Assembly (NCBI RefSeq): GCF_016802725.1
Contig: NC_052677.1
Coordinates: 18,677,329 to 18,741,328 of the forward strand
Direction of reading: 5' to 3'
From: Solenopsis invicta
Lineage: Eukaryota; Arthropoda; Insecta; Hymenoptera; Formicidae
Length of the DNA stretch: 64,000 bases
Positions 27,533 through 40,676 of the stretch are shown piece after piece (positions within the stretch are counted from its first letter, which is position 1; every line of letters starts with the position of its first letter). The position numbers and the translations under genes are program-made. The notes under the pieces were generated by a model. That model was not told the DNA's origin. It did no database searches and saw nothing but the letters and a program-made list of their open reading frames with translations.

Positions 27533-28961
27533 GTACGTATGTCCATCACTAAATTTTTATATATCGTGCAAAATTCTTCTAGTTATGAGTACGTTTTCCA
27601 TTATACAGAATTAAATTCATAATGCTGAATTATATCCAATTCGAATAATTTTTAACCATTTCTATAGATCACCATTGCTTCTATTCTATTTGTTATTAAA
27701 TTTAAAACAAATAAGGAGGAGTTAAATAATTAAACTTAAAAAATATATTGAATTTGAGATAGATTTATATACGATTATAGCAGGATCTTGGCACAAAAGC
27801 CTACCTTCATCCTTAATTGTATTACATACAATACAATGAATATCCAATTCAAAATAGATTTCATAGAAAAATTAAAATCACCGCAGAATTTTTTTACCAT
27901 AAATTATTTTTAGCAGGGAATAAAGAGTATAGATTTTGAAAAACTTTCGTAGATAGAAAATGGATTACCTATAGTGCCTTAAAAATTAATTTCTAAAGTT
28001 AAATTGTTTAATACACTTTTTTAAATTTGTAACTTAAGAAATTGGTTTAAGTTTGATTCTTTAATATTGAACAGTTTAGACACAAGTTCCTGCGCGTGCG
28101 CGCACACCCACGCACACACATATACATAATTAATAATGAATTTTTTATATGTATTATCTAAAAAAAACACCTACGCAAAATGCGTGTTGTTTGAACATAC
28201 ATGTCGAAAATGTTTTATGCATTTATATCGATTATGTACGCACGTCCATTTTAATTTGTTATACAACACATTGTACGGAATTATCATCAACAGCTTTTAC
28301 TAAATTGTATGGATTTATAAATCTTTAAAAATTGATTTTACATTAGTATTTTACGATTGAAATAGAATTGATGAGAACACTTTTCTTACTGTCGGACTTA
28401 TCGTTGTCTGCACTACTGAAATCTTCACGGATTATGCGAGCACTTTGTAAACAACCTATTGTCTTTCATTACAGATCGCATTACTGAAATGAAGATAAAT
28501 GATAACTGGCACGTTCATTAATTTTATTTTAATCCCATTAGTACGTATTTTATTATAACTGCGCGCATATGAAACTTTTGGAGAATTCGTCTACACCTAA
28601 TTGTTTATCAAACCGAAACAAGAGCGTAGAAAGGTGAGGGCGCGTTGCATACATCAAAATACTTGCGTGATGTAAACGAGAGTACGGAACGAGCTCCCGT
28701 TATACCAGAATCATAATCATGGCCTTAATTAAAAGAGCATTAATTAAAAGCGTGCGCCGTCGAGCTTGCAATTAATAACGGTCCAATTTGTTCTCGTTAT
28801 CCGACAACGCGCGGTCCAGCGACATTTACCGCTCCCGCTTTTACAGCGTCACGCTGAATACGCGCAAATGTTACCCAAACCCCTGTATTTTTTTTCTCCC
28901 TTCTAAAACTTGTGAAATTTCTTTCGTGTGTTTCGACGGCGACGTGGATGGATTTTCTTGC

Positions 28962-28964
<3 letters not shown>

Positions 28965-29019
<55 letters not shown>
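28965..29019. repeat. (CT)n microsatellite
   Basis: About 27 CT units. The RERERE and LSLSLS frames that cross it are repeat artefacts. Confidence 0.9.
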
Positions 29020-29023
<4 letters not shown>

Positions 29024-30744
29024 ACTGACGATGACTGTATTCTAAATACCGGTTATTTAGAATCACGGGACAAACAATATATTTTGCGATAGAATTCATT
29101 ATTATACGTCGAAATCCACTTGGTTAAATTTCCGGGGCACCAATGCAATTTAATGCACGAAAGAAACCGTTTTACGCACATCCACGGAAACCGCATGTGT
29201 GTATTTGCCAAACTGGAAAGCCGACGATCCATCGCTACTAATGTAAAACTGGGCAGCCGTAGTATAATATTGACATAACATTAAAATGCGGGTTTCCATC
29301 GGCTATTGTTAACAATACAATAGCCGGTTTATATTCACGAGATAATCTCACGCTGATGATTACCGATGAAATCGTATCGCGTTGGAAGCGGGTTTTAAAT
29401 AATAGAACAACGGCCGCCGAACCGATTCGTTGTAATCAACAGCATTATGCCGATTTGCTACTGTATAATATAACGTGTGGTTCTTTCATGAGCACTTGCA
29501 ATGTCATCGATGATGCAGTGATTCAATCATAATGCATGTTTTCGGAGACCGCAATGTACAAAACAGTAACGTTGATTTAGTATGGAAAATATGATGAGAG
29601 TCATTAGCATTTCGCGGTTGGTAGCAAACAATAATCGATGTCGTTCTGAAATTAATAGTTCGACGTTTATTTTAATGACAAGTACACAAGCAACTTCTAT
29701 ATTTCCATATTTCTAATATTTAGATTGCATATTACGCGAATTAGGTTGTATCCGTTTAAACATTGTTTGTAATAATAATAGGATAACTCTGGTATATTTA
29801 CAGCTGACGTGCATATTTGTACTGGGGGAGATAAAAATCTTGACGATTCTGATAATTTTAGGTGCCATTACATTAATATACGAGTCTTTTGGCACACGTA
29901 ACTTCCACAAATTACACAGTTATACAAAAATAGATATCTGAATAAACAAAGTGTTTTTGTAATAAATTTTTAATCACTGAAAGCGATGCTTTTGGCCAGC
30001 GGCCAAAGTTGACTATCTCGTCACAATTTTGAGAACGACAAACAAGTCTCTAAGATTTTTAGGACGTTATAGCACTGGCATCAAACTTTTCCAAATTATT
30101 AATGCTACGCAAAAGTATTAATGTATCAATTAATATTAAAACGTTAAATATCTATGAATTATTATAATTGATAGCATGTATCTCTTTTCAGTTATTCTCT
30201 TATTTTCTCTTATTTTAGTTAATGACACTTTCATGTAAATTACCTATGCAGCACGCGTTTCATGAAAATTGCGATTTTCCGGTGAACATCTCCCGCGGAA
30301 ATTCCGTAAAGAGATGAGTGACGAAGACACAGCTGAGCCATAAATTTGGTGTGTTCATTTCGGTGGAAATCCTAACATCTGCCTAATTAAGTGCAGCCTT
30401 CTCTCCTACGGACATTTTAATTTTGTATGACTCTTAAAGTTAATATTCAATGTGCTTTAATTGTGGCATTATTCCTCTTTTTATTATTTCACTTTTTCAC
30501 ATCGAAAAAGTAAAAACAACATTGCAAAATGTTATATCGAATTAATTTGTCTCAAATTTGTCTCATGTTATGTCATTTTCTATACTCGAGATAATTAAAC
30601 CGAATTTATGTAATAAACAAAACCAATTATATTATATTACGTTATATGCAGTGACATAAGTGATTTTATTTATGCGCATAGGAGAATGAAATTTACATAT
30701 ATAATCGTGAAACTGTAGAACATCTCTGCTTTACTCGTGCATCT

Positions 30745-31250
30745 TAAAAATACAGAGTATTTTTTATTATTTATAAATAACTAGATAATATCAGATTTTT
30801 GAAATATCATTATTTTTGGAAAAATTTTATATAAATACGTGAATTCGAAAAACTTGTTTGAGAGATACAGAATGATAAAAGTTCTGTAAAATCATCGTAT
30901 TTTTTTAACAGTTTTTTAAATAAAAATTAATTTCTTTCTACTACACCAGTAAATAATAGTCAAGAAGTAGACGAATCCTTATATCTTAAATCTGAATATA
31001 CAGAGTGTTTGTTTAAATATTATCCAATACTAAAAGATTTTTTACTTATTATCTGTAAAGAAAAGTTTGTATAAATATACGGTTTAAAGAATTTGTTTCA
31101 GAAATATATAAATGTTAACAAATTTATAAAATTATTTTCTCTTAACTTTCTAATTAAAAAATAGTTTCTTTTTATTCTATCAGTAAGTAGCAGTCAGTAA
31201 ATAAATAGAGTATTATCTTTATTATAAGAAATCAGTAGTATGAAAACGGA
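30745..31250. repeat. two diverged copies of a unit of about 250 bp in tandem
   Basis: Unit 1 (about 30745-30997) and unit 2 (about 30998-31250) share the same order of words: acagagt(a/g)ttt, then ataaatacg/atacg, then a(a/g)acttgttt/aatttgttt with agataca/aaatata, then a block ending in cagtaa(a/g)ta..agtca. A related word (atatatttctgaaacaagat) appears inverted at about 31411-31430, so the family may extend further. Confidence 0.45.
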
Positions 31251-32234
31251 ATAGTATTATAATCCTACACTGTACGCCAATGAATAAAATAAAATTTTTT
31301 GCAGATTTTATTATTTTACATTGTTGCTGAAGGTTGTTACTTTTTATTTTACACTTATTAAGTTCAAAAACTATTAAAAAAAAAAAATAACTTAATTAAA
31401 TTTTTAACACCATATATTTCTGAAACAAGATCTTCGAGATCATACGTTCATATGAATTTTTTTTTATAAAATGAAGAAAGTTTTTTCATTTAACTTCTGA
31501 AATATTAAACAGTATTTAAGAATTATTCTATTATATTATGTCATTATATTATAGTTAAATATTTAATGATAGCTATTTATTACAACTAGAAATACATACA
31601 TTTTTCTTTGTATCTGCATCGTCATTGCGCACGCGAGAATTATGGGTTCGAACTGCAAGATATACGCGTGAACTACGTAATATTTCCTTGTATCATTCAA
31701 GAAGCCGCAAGACAGCCCCGAGACAAACGATCCGTCTTTTCACGACCGTCGGCGGTCGCATTGCTACAGAGCATTACCATCGCAATCAGCTAGAACGGAC
31801 AAATACGACTACAGATCCGAGTGGAGCGCGTCGTCGGAAAAAAGTCGTAGGCAAAGTAAAAAAAAAAAAGAGAGAAAAACGAAGAGAAGAAAGGTGAAAG
31901 GAAAAAAAATATATATCTACCATGCGGTCGTACCTACGTGTAAATGGATTGTTTTAATAACTCTGAAAGCCGCGACGCGCATCGAGGCGTCGTGTCGCCA
32001 TCGGTGTAAAACGGTTTCGCGCGAATAAGCATGAATGCGGAGAACGAGGGTCTCCATTTTGTTACTTTCGCGGGTCCCGTCCTTGTGCCGGGAGTAAATC
32101 AAACGGCCATCTCATTGACGAGGCTCGCTCGCGATGAACGGAAGAGCGCGTCTTTGCGCGCGCCCAAGGAAGCTCTCATTAATCTTTGGTAATTAATGAG
32201 CTGCAATTTTCTTGTGCGACTCTCTCTCTCTCTT

Positions 32235-32267
<33 letters not shown>

Positions 32268-32760
32268 TTCTTGTCCAGCAAGTCTCAACGGATGCAAGCT
32301 GTACCGCGGCTGCAAACAATCATACATGCATTCCTTTTTCATACTACGTATGTAAACGTATTCATGGAGACCTTCTTACAAGACAGAGACTTTCATCAAC
32401 TTTTCCGCTTTGATAAAGCTCAGTATATTCGTGGAAAAAGAGGCCACGTTTTTTTTTCTCTTAATAACTAACGATGTTATTGAAGGAAGTCAGAAATACG
32501 AAAAAGACTTAGTTCAGAAATGAAGATAGAATTTATAGGTATAAGCTTCATAGATAAAGTGATACAGAAGTGTATAAATGGGAACAACACTAGGTATGGT
32601 GTACCCAATCAAACTTTGATTACTTTTCACTTTGACTGTTTCTAAACTTTTATAAAAATGAATATATTGTAACAATCTTGCGTTTAAAAAGTCCGACAAA
32701 CATGCGGCGCGTAGTTTGAGAGAATCTGAAGATATATAAATTCATCTAGAATTATTACCC
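31251..32760. other. noncoding stretch with one GC-rich island
   Basis: AT-rich to about 31610, then a GC-rich island to about 32190 without a splice-supported exon, then a (CT)n run and AT-rich DNA. Confidence 0.5.
32220..32270. repeat. (CT)n microsatellite, interrupted
   Basis: CT repeats with three TTT interruptions. Frames across it (RERERE or SLSLSL) are artefacts. Confidence 0.9.
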
Positions 32761-32906
32761 CTTGAAAGAGGAACTGATACGTGTTTCAATAAATTGATTA
32801 CTATATCGGTAACTGATGATATTTCACCAATTTACTAAATAATAATCATCAACTACCAATATAGTTTCAGTTTATTAAAACACTGTATCAGTTCTTTTTT
32901 TTTAAG
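32761..32906. mobile_element. short fold-back MITE
   Basis: The left arm of about 60 bp starts cttgaaagaggaactgatac. It is mirrored by the right arm, whose reverse complement starts cttaaaaaaaaagaactgat, and similarity continues through to a shared tgatgat in the centre. The element is about 146 bp, almost all palindrome, with no coding frame. It is a nonautonomous DNA element of unknown superfamily. Confidence 0.6.
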
Positions 32907-33879
32907 AGACTGAACTTAAGATCCACTTTTGACCGCGGCGTAGTCACGTTCTTGATTTAAATTTAAAAGTAAAAAATTGATTTTTAAATAAAGTTTTTAT
33001 GATATTGCGAAAACTTTGCATTAAAAGTAAAAAAAATAAAATATGACATTGTTGTACTTTTAAAAAAACAAACGATATGGTCATACTTAGGTATGGCATA
33101 CCCAATATTTCCTCGAATTTCTGTTATTAAAGATTATTCGCTAATTAATAATTAATTCCTTTACGAGGGAAAACGTATATCAACGTATTTAAATTTACCA
33201 AATAGATTAATCAATTTTCAAAATTATAGAAATGCCAATCTTCGAAAAAGAAAACATTGTCTGTATTGTTCGAGGGTTAAGATAGAGGAGGAAAATGTAT
33301 GCAGTTGCACAATAGTTGGTCTCAAACAATCATGGCTAGGGCAAAAGGTGAGCACCGAGAGGAAAATGGAGAGACCGGGAAAAGTAGGATTGCGGTGCCA
33401 CGAATGCATGTAGATATACGCTTTGCGAGTTCAGAAACTGTCCGCTTCCCGAAATGGTTCGGCGGCTTTACCACGGTTTAATGGCGGCCGAGAGTCCCAT
33501 GTACGAACCGCTTTGCAATATCGCGTGTTCAGCTGTGATAATTAAGTGTTACGGTTCTTGGTTCGTTATCCACTTAGTCGCCGCAATTACACGCTGGATT
33601 ACGCCGCACATTCGGTAAGCAAAGTAGCAATTTGTTCCAAAGCGCCGGCAATCCGGATGAAGTATGACACTGTGCGGCCGCGTGACCCGATTAAGACGGT
33701 TATTATATCTAAGATTCATTATTTCTGTTTTCAATAGTAATATTTATGAAGGCATATATATTTCAGTGAGAAAATTAATAATGAATGCTTCAATTTCTAA
33801 AAATGGGTTACAATAATAAATTAAGCGATATATGAAAATTTAATCTGACTGATAAATTTGTAACTAGCGCAAGAGCGAT

Positions 33880-33881
<2 letters not shown>
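32907..33881. other. noncoding stretch
   Basis: AT-rich to about 33280 and moderately GC-rich to 33720. No exon recognised. Confidence 0.5.
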
Positions 33882-33964
<83 letters not shown>

Positions 33965-34108
33965 ATTGTTTTGCCAAAAGTAAGGTTTGCTATTGCCTTC
34001 CAAGAGGTGGTGAGATCAATTAAAAATCTGATATTGTTCAAAGTGGAGGTTTGAACTCAGATCTTTGGCACAGAAAACAAACGCGCAATTTTTATGCCAT
34101 CACCACAA
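33882..34108 (-). mobile_element. tRNA-derived SINE-like repeat with (GA)n tail, copy 1
   Basis: Read on the minus strand, the element starts near 34108 (gtggtgatggcataaaaatt, A-box-like). It passes gtgccaaagatctgagttca, where gagttcaaacc resembles a Pol III B box, then a unique body with ctcaccacctcttgg, and ends in a (GT)n then (GA)n tail at 33963-33882. The copy at 63073-63286 has the same order of parts. The tRNA-type head plus simple-repeat tail is the usual SINE plan. The A box is degenerate, so the SINE label is an inference. Confidence 0.55.
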
Positions 34109-34406
34109 TAAAGTGATAAAATCTTGTATAATTTTTTATAGTACTTTTTTATAAAAATATACTATAATATGATTATTTTATTACATATCATGTGTTAGTT
34201 CTGTTCTTGATAGAATGTTAAATATGGATATGGGTCATCGATAAAGAATGCGAGAGAGGTATATACAGAAGAATATTTTCTATTTAATGTATACAGATCG
34301 AAGATATAAAATATTTGATAGACAATAGACAGCTTTAACGATTACTGTATAATATTCAAGAATAGAGATTAGCCTTCCTTGTTATATTTTCTCCCTTTTT
34401 CTCTAA

Positions 34407-34466
<60 letters not shown>

Positions 34467-37400
34467 GTCTCTCTGTTTTCTTTCTTTTTTTGAACAACGA
34501 AATTATCAACTATTTATATTAGTTCTCTTAGCAGCTTATAAACATGTACAACATTAAAATCCTGATTGAATCAAAGACAATAGCGAGACTTTGTGTGCGT
34601 ACGTGTTTACGCATCGATATAGCTAAAACTCCAACTTTTGTATTTACGATACTCCGTTACTCCTCTTCTTTGATTCAATCCTCGAGTGACTTTTTGATTC
34701 TGTCCGAACAAGATTAGATAATACAGTCGTAACATTACTTACACTGCATGTCAAAATAGTATCGAGAGAGTGGCGATCGTTGCTGTTGGGCAAAATGGTT
34801 TTCGCTGCAATTTTGTTACGTCTCGCCTAAAGCTTGATATATAATCTGCCTTTAACTACGTAAAATATAAGAGAGACTTATGTACAGTATTTAAACAAAG
34901 TGAGTCTATCGACTCATTTTAAACAGCTATTAATAGCGTTTATCTATTATATATATCCGCAAGAGTCAAGCTTGCCCAACAGTCACCGCGCGCGCACTTG
35001 AGTCTCTGAATTAGTATGGTTGATACTTAGTTAACATTTACTCACAACCAGCTGATGATTTGTGATCGATTAGCTTTCCGCTTTAATTTAGTCGAAGGAA
35101 CATCATTGCACACTTACAAATACACATCGACACGCAAAATCCAATCCTTGTACGCTAATCACTCACACGCAATAATAGTATTATATATTGAACATGTATT
35201 AATGTATATATGTAATCGCTAGCGACAAACAAATCGAGTGTATGTACAGAAATTTTGAATTGTTAATATTAGGAGGATCGCGGAAATGTATCCGCAAAGT
35301 CGCACGCGCAATGAAGTATAAAGAAGCCAGTGGAGAAATGTAGATATCCAAAGTACTGTTAGAAGTAAAGGCTTGAACAGTTTTGTAAATCTTTTGTGCT
35401 TTAAAAATCCAAAAATTGCAGATCTTTGTTTTTATTTTCGAAATTTTAAGTCACTTTTTTCTTTAATATTAAACACAAATTTCCAAAATAGTCTTTTATT
35501 TATCTTATTGCACATTTTCTTGGAAGAATCTCAAATTGACGTTTAATATCTGCTTCTCATCGAGCTAACAAGAAATGTGCGAAAGTCCGCGAGGTAGAAT
35601 TCCGCGGATATCAAGACATTCGAGGAGTTACGACTGGAGATATACGCACGCGAAAACTTGAAGGGGATCTAAAGCTCCCTACTTGCGCTCTCTTTCAACA
35701 ATAGCGCTCCTCGCGCATCTACTTCGAGTGCTACTCAAAAAATAGAACGGAGAATATGCGCAAAACTTTTTACTCCCGCGCGCGTACGATATTTCCCTAC
35801 TAAAAATCCTTTCTATCGCGAATCTCTCTAACCTTTTGTACGCACTTAACCCGTATAACTGGAAATGGACCAAAAAGAATTCCGCCCGTATGTATGTAAA
35901 CGTAATACAAATAACGCATATTGATTGTAACGTTTATTTGTACGTAAACAGTGTATGAATTTTCAAAATTTTCTTAAAAATATTTTCTGAAAATGTCAAT
36001 TGATCATTATGGATTTTAAATTAATTGCTGTTTATTAAATATCCAATTATTTTTCGAGAATTTAAAATTTAAAGTAATCGTTAATCATCATTAATTTACT
36101 CTACTTTACGTCTGCATCTCCATCATTAATTCGCGTACTTGTATAATATAGATAAACGGTTAAAGATTTTTACAAGTCTTGCTCTCTTCTGTCTTACATT
36201 TACCGATAAGTAATTCTTTCACTTTTTCGTTTGGTCTTGCGAGAAAAGGGGGAAGAAGGGGTAGATCTTATCGTGTTAAAAGATGCTGCGAAATGCGTTT
36301 GTAGCGTTGTAGATACCGTCGCGATTGACGAGTCGGACCGATTAATTCTACGTCGTGTAGCCGCGAGATAATTTCAATCGAAGAAGTGAATAGAGAGAGG
36401 CAATCTCTCTACAGTGCCGCATCGACATTAAGAAATGAGGTAACTTTGGTTAAGACGGTACTCTTTACAGCACCCGCAATTAGCCGTAGCAATTATATCA
36501 TAGTTTTCAACGACAGTTACATTCACAGAGGCTGAGAGATTTTTAAATTGTGATTAGAATAATGACGAGTGCTTCTTGCGCATATTTTAACGCTTAACTC
36601 GACTAATATACTATATATCCAGATTAATATATTTATATTATATATAAAATCTGCGATGGGTATCGAGTTGTGATAATTTTGTTGCAATTGATTTATCCGA
36701 AATTTTTCCCGCGCCGGCTCCGAAATTCTCATGCAGAATCGAAACTACTATTTTCAACATCGAGGTCTCGCCGAACCGTGAATTCAGTTGAATTAATGTT
36801 GTTTTTGCACATACCAAGCGTTAATCTCATTTTCATCGGTGATACCCGATATTAAAGATCAATTAAGCTGTCGTACTTTTTGCTAAATCGAGACTGAATT
36901 CCCTTGAAGCGGTTGATTAATAAAAATTCATGTCCGATAAATTTGCATCTGCACGAAAATTAATTAGACTTTAGAAATTTTTGGGCAATTTTATCACTTT
37001 TCCACGTTATATTCGATATAAGCCGTTGTCCTATGATTATTATCGATAGCTTAAAAGTACAGTTGTCAATAAGAGGAGCATCACGCTGCTTTGTTAACGC
37101 GATAAAATGGCACAAGATTTATACTAGATAGGTACTGCGTCTTTTTTCCATCATATTGATTGCGAGAACGCGGGGAGATCCCAAAACCCTACTCGTCCGT
37201 TTCGTGATTGAATACGATAAAACGGTACGTCTTACTTATACGTACGCGATAATGCAACGTTTACATTTTGGCGTAGCCATTAGTAGTAATCGCATCAATC
37301 GATAATCATCATCCTTCGTACAGTGAGATCTATCAACAACGGTAATGGCTGCCTAGTGCAATGCATGTTCAATATGTAACTAGAATTATGTACAAGGAAG

Positions 37401-39827
37401 TGTACGTGACACATATCGATGTCTATATATAGCGCTCATGTGAGATTGTTCACGGCGTGCCGCGAGTAAACACGAGTACATGTTACAGTACGTGAGTAAA
37501 GTGCGCCACTAATAAGGATCGCAACTTTTTTTTCTGAACAAGAGATATTTGAACGTTTGAAGGTACACTTGGAGCTTGATCGCCGAAACAGGACACCAGT
37601 TTATTTGTGGTTTCGTTCGGAAACGCGAGTTTTCGGCTAGCAAAGTTTGAAATCGGTCTACTTACACACGAAGAAACATACGTATTTATTAGGATAGACC
37701 GAGGCCAGTTTGTTGTAGGAAAAAGCTTATATTTCAATTAGTATTTTATAGGAAATTCTCTTTTTCGTTGTAGGTTTTTGATACCCAGTATGTGAGTCTC
37801 ATATTTTTATAATTTTGTTTAAAATTAAATAAATTCTCTGTGCGATAATATGTTTAAAAGTAACATTTTTTTATGCTTAAAGGATATAAATAATTTTATA
37901 ATGCTCGTAATATTTGAACATCAACTGTCCATTTTTTTAAATAAAAATTATTCGAAAACTGTGTAAAAACTAGCCTCGGTCTTTTCTATTACATAAAGAT
38001 TTTCGTAGCCATGTTCGGTCTTTTTCAATCTTTTTTGCTCGCCGGATATCGGAGGATTTTCCATGTTTTTGAGTTCTATGCGAGTACACGCATGATAGAA
38101 TAATTAAAAAACGAAATCGTTCCGATTGGAAGCCTCCTCGAATCGAAATAGATCGCCACTATTTATTTTGTCGCAACGGCAATAAACCGATTACAGAATT
38201 TGCTAGTCGGAAGCTCGCGTTTTCGATCGGAATTGTAAATAGGTGCCCAGAATAGCAACTTCGTTGGCACTTTGACAGAAGAAACCGACGTTTTTTTGTG
38301 CCTCTGCACAATAACAATTAGTAATCTTAATTAAACTAGCTAAACAATACATCTCTTGTATATAACATCACATAAAAGTTTTTCTATATATGATAACATA
38401 GATACTTATTAAACACTTACGACTAGCGTTTCGCTTTAAATAAAATGTAAACGTTCGCGAATTGAAATGACTCTTTAAAAATAATAAATTATACTTAACG
38501 CATTGATTAGTCAGATTATATCTAAAGGAGATATAAATCGAGAATTATATTATAACAACGGACTCATAAAGACGTTAGCCGATCGTAATATTCTATTTTG
38601 GTACACTCTAGAAAATATTCTTCCATGTTATATGACAAAGCTGCCTGACTGTCGTCACGTAAAAGAACACACGGGGACGAACAAGAGAGAAATGCTAGCT
38701 TGTGAACATCTAGGCCTGTATTCATAGTCGATTCTAATTTCAAGACCGTGTGTTAAGATATTAATACGACTTTGCGATCGATTGATGACATCTTTAGATA
38801 ACTGCTTAGAAAGGTGTTAAATATAAGATTCGACTGTGAATATGTTCTAGATAGCTCTACTATACGACGTGATCTATGCGTTGAGACTCTGAATTACGTC
38901 GACTGTTCGTTTCTTTACACTTTAGGATCAGTTGCATCGACGTCAACGATCTATTCGTATAATTAGTTGAGTATTCTTTTTTTTTGTCATAGGCTGAACC
39001 ATAATCTAACAGACATTGCTAATTAGGGCTGATCTTATAAGGGTTGTCGATGCAATCGATTCTCACTCGTCGCGCGATCTTTCTTCAAATTGGCACAAGG
39101 CTTTGATAAGAAGTGGGCAACCTCTTGAATTGATCAACAGTATTATTTTTTTCGAAGCAAATTATAACACAATCTTTAGTAACATAAAACTATTATGCAG
39201 ACTTTTGTAAAATTATTGCAAATGATTTATTAAATTAAATTGCTTTTTAAATTAAAAATTTATTATAAATTTCATATTTCACATTTATGTACGTCAGAAA
39301 TTCATTGAACTCTTTTCACAAAGTATAATTTTTTAAATTTTTATTTATTTCATTGAATCGTGATAGCATTACTTAAAATTCTTTTGTATCACTTTTAGTT
39401 TTAGATAGAATATTTTGTATTAATGAAAAGGAACATAGCCTTGCGTTACCCACTTTTAGTTTAATTCACGACGAAGAAACAACGAAGAGGAAGAATCGAT
39501 ATTAAAATCACAGGGAGAATAGCGATGCGCGGTCGGTATGAAATTGTGGGAACACAAATTGCATAAATTTTAATATTTCACGCAGTCGTATCGTATCACT
39601 TGTTGAAAGAACGATTGTTTCGAAGAACCAGTTGTCTTCAAGTGAATTCATGTGGATTCGTAGAAACACTTTGAAACGTATAATAATAATACGAATAATA
39701 CGATTTCAACTTTTATCACTATAAAAGTATTTTATAATTATGATTGTTTCTATAAATAAAATATAACGATCAAACAAAAACATTCGAACGTTTTCATGTG
39801 TGGTATCTGAAATTTTACAGTTACGTG
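34109..39827. other. noncoding stretch
   Basis: No exon recognised on either strand. It is a mix of AT-rich DNA and weakly GC-rich patches (35560-35900, 36230-36500, 37140-37720). One (CT)n repeat lies at 34411-34476. Part could be untranslated or regulatory sequence, but nothing shows it. Confidence 0.45.
34411..34476. repeat. (CT)n microsatellite, interrupted
   Basis: CT repeats ending in ctgtctgtct variants. It is not linked to the SINE body seen at 33882-34108. Confidence 0.9.
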
Positions 39828-40118
39828 CACTGAAAAAAGAGTTTGATAATAATAATCAAGCCTAGATAGTAGTTACTAAGCTTTGATAAAATAATTTAAT
39901 TAAACATTTAATTAATATAATCAAATATTATGTGATATTTAGTAATCGTTTGGTAACCGATCGTTTAATAATCGATTGATTATTATTATGTTTGAGGGGT
40001 TATTAGTAACATAATTTCTAAATAATCCTAAATATTTGGTTGTGTTAATCAAACATTTAATTAAAATTAGTTCATCAAAGTTTGATTATTACTATCAAAT
40101 TTTTTTTTTTTCAATGTG
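39828..40118. mobile_element. MITE family A, copy 1
   Basis: The left end cactgaaaaaagagtttgat is mirrored by a right end whose reverse complement reads cacattgaaaaa followed by tttgatagtaataatcaa. Both arms continue with taataataatcaa-type words. The interior is AT-rich and itself partly palindromic (words such as aaacatttaattaa). There is no coding frame. It belongs to the same family as the element at 40421-40676. Confidence 0.7.
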
Positions 40119-40420
40119 AGCACATAGGAATACGGATCTTAAAAGATATTAATAATTAAATGATTGCGACAACGTGATATGCCTCGTCTAATTATAAAAT
40201 TATCCGTAAAAGATTGATCGCAAATTCTATTTCTCTTCTTTTCTCTTCTTTCTACTGTATCTTTGAACTTTCAATTGTATTTGCTTTCTCACTAGATGCG
40301 TCGTAATTATCAAACAAACCTACGTAATGTTTTGAAATAATTTTCACCATGACGAATGTTTTACATATAATACACGTTTAATTATGTTTGTTATGTTAAA
40401 TACCAATAGATTGTACAATT
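40119..40420. other. noncoding spacer between two MITEs
   Basis: AT-rich DNA of about 300 bp with nothing recognisable. Confidence 0.5.
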
Positions 40421-40676
40421 TATACTGAAAAAACAGTTTGCTAATAATAATCAAGTTTAGAACATGGTTACTAAACCTGTGGTGAATTAATTTCCATTAA
40501 ATATTTGGTTAATATAACTAAATATTTAGTAATATTTAGTAGTTTGGTTACTATTTATATTTGAAAAATTACTATTAATATAATTAATAAATATTAGTTT
40601 TATCAAATAAATATTTAATTAAAATTATTTCATCAAAGTTTGGTTATTATTGCTAAACTCGTTTTCTTTCAGTGTA
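40421..40676. mobile_element. MITE family A, copy 2
   Basis: The left end tatactgaaaaaacagtttg is mirrored by the right end, reverse complement tacactgaaagaaaacgagttt. The inner words ctaataataatcaa and caataataaccaa pair up. Flanking TA on both sides fits a TA target-site duplication, as in Tc1/mariner-type elements. About 256 bp, no coding frame. Confidence 0.7.

Larger units (their letters stand above)
25681..30744. other. noncoding stretch with islands and microsatellites
   Basis: No exon recognised. GC-rich islands lie at about 25870-27120 and 28600-29660, with AT-rich DNA elsewhere. Short frames here overlap each other or microsatellites. Confidence 0.5.

Noticed and set aside
31620..31675. 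B-box-like gggttcgaactgc, considered as a tRNA gene
   Set aside because: No A box at the right spacing and no acceptor-stem pairing.
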